Origin: an uncultured Clostridiaceae bacterium
GTDB taxonomy: Bacteria; Bacillota; Clostridia; TANB77; CAG-508
Direction of reading: 5' to 3'
Length of the DNA stretch: 7,214 bases
Assembly: GCA_958417695.1 (NCBI GenBank)
Contig: CATZDQ010000085.1
Coordinates: 1-7,214 of the forward strand
This document shows positions 5,298 to 7,214 of the stretch, piece by piece. A model generated the notes under the pieces. The model worked only from the letters and a program-made list of their open reading frames with translations, was not told where the DNA came from and searched no databases. Positions within the stretch are counted from its first letter, which is position 1. The number at the start of each line of letters is the position of its first letter. The translations under genes were made by a program, and so were the position numbers.

Positions 5298-6429
5298 CAG
5301 TTAGAGAAATAATTCTAGCACCTTTTACTAGGTATTTTAAAAGGTCAATGGCTTCTTCTTTTCCAGGTAAAGGAACAATTTGTTCTAGAGTCGCACGTTT
5401 TACGTCAAATTTTCTAACAAAAAATGCCCATGTTTCAGACATACTTGGTCTTACTACAACAACACGAGAACCATCTTTCATTTCATTGATTTTATAACCA
5501 TTGGTATCAGATAATTGTCCTGGATTATTGTATTTATAAATATTCTGACAAACTCTTTTTAGTTCTGCTTCTGTTCCAAAGGAAAGAAAAGCTAAACGTA
5601 TGGATTTACCTTGGAACATTATCCAAATACTATCACAAGCACGTGGTACTTTATGTTCTACAATTTGTCCTAGATAATCACTATCCGGTTGCGCTACTTG
5701 GCTTAAGAAACTCTCTGGTAAACCAGATACACCTCCTGAAATACCATCGATGTTCATATCTCTAATTTCATCAATACTACTATATCCTTTGTAGTGTTGA
5801 TAAATTCTTTGTACAACGACATTTAATTTATCTTGGAAAGAAAGAACGAAGTTTTCTTTTTCAAAGATATCATTAATTTCTTCTTCTGTGATAACATAAG
5901 AAGGTTTACTCTCTCCTGATACATACTTTAGTCTAGCTAAATCGTATTTTTTAATGACTTCTGTTAAAGCTTCATATCCAAATTCATTTTTATACATATA
6001 AATAATAATATCAAATTTATCTTGGCAAGTTAATAAAGAAGGAATATCAAAAGGAATGGCTTTTGATACGTTAATCTCTGTTACACCATATTCTTTAGCA
6101 AGCATGTCATAGATTAACTCTTTAACATACTTTTTATCATTTACATCTCCATAGGTACAACCTTTTAAAGCTTTCTTTAATTCGTATTTCTTATTCTTTC
6201 TTCTTTTTAATTCTTCTTCTGATAAACCAATATCATATAAGTTTATCTTGGTAATTTCATCTAGCCTTTTCTTTACGAATGCAGTCATCATCTCCAAGGT
6301 ATAGGTTTTATCATCTACCTTGACTTGCTCTTCTACTTTTTGATCTTGTTTTTTCTTTAAGTTACGAGCAATTAAGATTCCTGCAACAACTAACACAACT
6401 ATAATTAATAGTAGATTGACTATGTTCAT
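5251..6429 (-). CDS. tadA: TadA/CpaF-like secretion ATPase, N-terminal part (reading frame broken in the Walker A motif)
   Basis: This is the first part of a secretion ATPase that should power pilin assembly or export at the inner face of the membrane. The ATG at 6427-6429 is preceded by GAAAGGAG at a 10-base spacing, which supports this start. Residues 4-21 form a hydrophobic membrane anchor, followed by a lysine-rich stretch and a charged helical region of about 200 residues. The region around residues 200-240 and the segment GSRVVVVRPS (320-329) with FVRKFD (337-342) resemble the N-terminal ATPase domain of the TadA/CpaF family. The frame then reads ISLTGEQG (374-381), the start of a Walker A P-loop, but continues as 11 unrelated residues to a TGA at 5251-5253. 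The rest of the P-loop (AGKTT) lies in the next frame, in the fragment at 4449-5297. Restoring the frame gives a 659-residue protein, long for this family because of the anchored N-terminal extension. Confidence 0.82.
   Translation of the reverse strand: MNIVNLLLIIVVLVVAGILIARNLKKKQDQKVEEQVKVDDKTYTLEMMTAFVKKRLDEITKINLYDIGLSEEELKRRKNKKYELKKALKGCTYGDVNDKKYVKELIYDMLAKEYGVTEINVSKAIPFDIPSLLTCQDKFDIIIYMYKNEFGYEALTEVIKKYDLARLKYVSGESKPSYVITEEEINDIFEKENFVLSFQDKLNVVVQRIYQHYKGYSSIDEIRDMNIDGISGGVSGLPESFLSQVAQPDSDYLGQIVEHKVPRACDSIWIMFQGKSIRLAFLSFGTEAELKRVCQNIYKYNNPGQLSDTNGYKINEMKDGSRVVVVRPSMSETWAFFVRKFDVKRATLEQIVPLPGKEEAIDLLKYLVKGARIISLTGEQGCRKNHHVNGYD
5286..5287 (-). other. Frameshift site: one apparent extra base inside the Walker A codons
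   Basis: On the minus strand the sequence reads GGT GAA CAA GGT TGCC GGA AAA ACC. Removing one T (an A at 5286 or 5287 on the plus strand) gives GGT GAA CAA GGT GCC GGA AAA ACC, that is GEQGAGKT, a perfect GxxxxGKT P-loop. Both flanking frames are otherwise open and uninterrupted for 381 and 278 codons. That fits either a very recent mutation or an assembly/sequencing error. Confidence 0.9.
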
Positions 6430-6455
6430 TGTATAAAGGCTCCTTTCTATAGGAT

Positions 6456-7214
6456 TTACATTTTCATCTGTAATTCTTGTAATTTATAAATTAATGTTTT
6501 TGCCATTCTGCCTACTTCTTGAATGAAGATAGCATTTCTATCGTCTGGCTCTACTCTTCTTAGTCTAACAAAGAAATCTGCCACTTTTCCTTCTGCACAA
6601 CTTTCAAAGAATAATGTATTATATGGCACAGCCAAGACACTCTTCTTTTCTCTTAAATAACGTGAAATGTTTTTAATGTTATACTTAGAAAATTTGTCAT
6701 AACGACCAACATTGACTAAAATATTATTTTTCTTGAAGAAGGCATTTTCTTCTCTTAATGTCATTAAGTGATTTAATGCTTTCATTTTTTGTGTAATATT
6801 AATGACAATGACATCCGCTAATTCTAAAATTTTGTTAGCTTCTTCCTTTGGCATTTTCTTAGATAAATCTACAAATATCAAATCATAGTTGTGATTTGCC
6901 ACTTGTATAATATCTGGATAGAATTTACAGATTTCCTGATATTCCTCATAATCTTCTGTCTTAGGAGATAATAGTACATCTAATCTATCTTTGAACACAA
7001 TTCTTGTATAATTCGAAACAATCGTTGTAGAAGTTTTATTACTGTTAATAATCTTAATTAAACCTTCTATGCCTGATTCAAAAACTACTTTTTCGTTATT
7101 GGCTGTTAAACTTTTTACTAAGTTTTCCGTTTTTTCTATATCCCAATAGGCATCTTCTACAGTTGTATCATTAAAATTGGTACTAACATTTAAAATTTTA
7201 TAATTATGTTCTAT
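6456..7214 (-). CDS. MinD/CpaE (TadZ)-like ATPase-fold protein, 5'-truncated by the window edge
   Basis: The frame stays open from the TAA stop at 6456-6458 to the window edge, giving 252 visible residues. The start lies outside, and an in-frame GTG at 6996-6998 is not needed as a start. Visible signs of the MinD/CpaE family, numbered in the visible fragment, are a Walker B-like strand YDLIFVD (about 110-116), the following strand ADVIVIN (about 133-139), NILVNVGRYD (about 164-173), and VPYN followed by an F-x-E-x-x-x-E-G-K stretch (about 196-208). The last resembles the 'P-x-D...G-x-x' segment near the end of CpaE/MinD proteins. The P-loop, if present, would lie upstream and cannot be judged. 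Known TadZ/CpaE proteins localise Tad pilus machinery at the membrane or pole. Here the assignment rests on fold-like motifs plus the secretion ATPase gene 26 bases downstream. A MinD-like protein of another role is possible. Confidence 0.72.
   Translation of the reverse strand: MEHNYKILNVSTNFNDTTVEDAYWDIEKTENLVKSLTANNEKVVFESGIEGLIKIINSNKTSTTIVSNYTRIVFKDRLDVLLSPKTEDYEEYQEICKFYPDIIQVANHNYDLIFVDLSKKMPKEEANKILELADVIVINITQKMKALNHLMTLREENAFFKKNNILVNVGRYDKFSKYNIKNISRYLREKKSVLAVPYNTLFFESCAEGKVADFFVRLRRVEPDDRNAIFIQEVGRMAKTLIYKLQELQMKM

Noticed and set aside
5270..5300. Programmed ribosomal frameshift at the Walker A site
   Set aside because: A +1 shift is needed, while the A5 run nearby would favour -1 slippage. 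There is no stop codon or known +1 motif at GGT-TGC, and programming a shift inside a P-loop would be very unusual.
6996..6998. GTG as the start of the CpaE-like gene
   Set aside because: The frame remains open for 72 more codons to the window edge and the visible protein would lack the first part of the ATPase fold. The gene is truncated by the window, not starting here.
1..7214. CRISPR arrays, tRNA or rRNA genes, insertion sequences
   Set aside because: No regularly spaced repeats, cloverleaf-like segments, transposase motifs or terminal inverted repeats were seen on either strand.

Overview
The window is AT-rich and every credible gene lies on the minus strand, so transcription runs from base 7214 towards base 1. 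Gaps between genes are mostly 20-100 bases and several genes have AAAGGAGG-type Shine-Dalgarno sites. This suggests a low-GC Bacillota, most likely an anaerobic Clostridia-like lineage. That placement is inferred from composition, gene style and the type of pilus genes, not from a marker gene.

In transcription order, the first half encodes the cytoplasmic and membrane machinery of a Tad-like (type IVc pilus / type II secretion-like) assembly system. It holds a MinD/CpaE (TadZ)-like protein whose start lies beyond the window edge (6456-7214). A membrane-tethered TadA/CpaF-like secretion ATPase follows (4449-6429). It is split into two reading frames by one apparent extra base inside its Walker A motif (around 5286-5287). 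Next is a single 693-residue protein that appears to fuse TadB-like and TadC-like T2SSF platform halves (2340-4421).

The second half is a run of small single-span proteins that I read as the pilin or pseudopilin-like substrates: 1647-2279, 1113-1625, 580-1008, 94-507, and the start of a fifth at 1-69. Three begin with the identical residues MENASKALIIA and align without gaps for their first 57 residues (F50-N51-x-x-F54-x-x-Y57). The protein at 580-1008 has a different N-terminus but shares the post-membrane motif, and three of the four complete proteins have a single cysteine near the C-terminus. No standard prepilin leader is visible in the MENASKA proteins. No prepilin peptidase or secretin is in the window.

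Non-coding signals are few. A perfect 11-bp hairpin (2304-2328) lies between the platform gene and the first pilin-like gene. A second, imperfect hairpin with a similar core (544-576) precedes the pilin-like gene at 94-507. A possible extended -10 promoter (1027-1055) precedes the gene at 580-1008. I see no RNA genes, insertion sequences, CRISPR arrays or plus-strand genes. No stretch of more than 300 bases lacks a gene.
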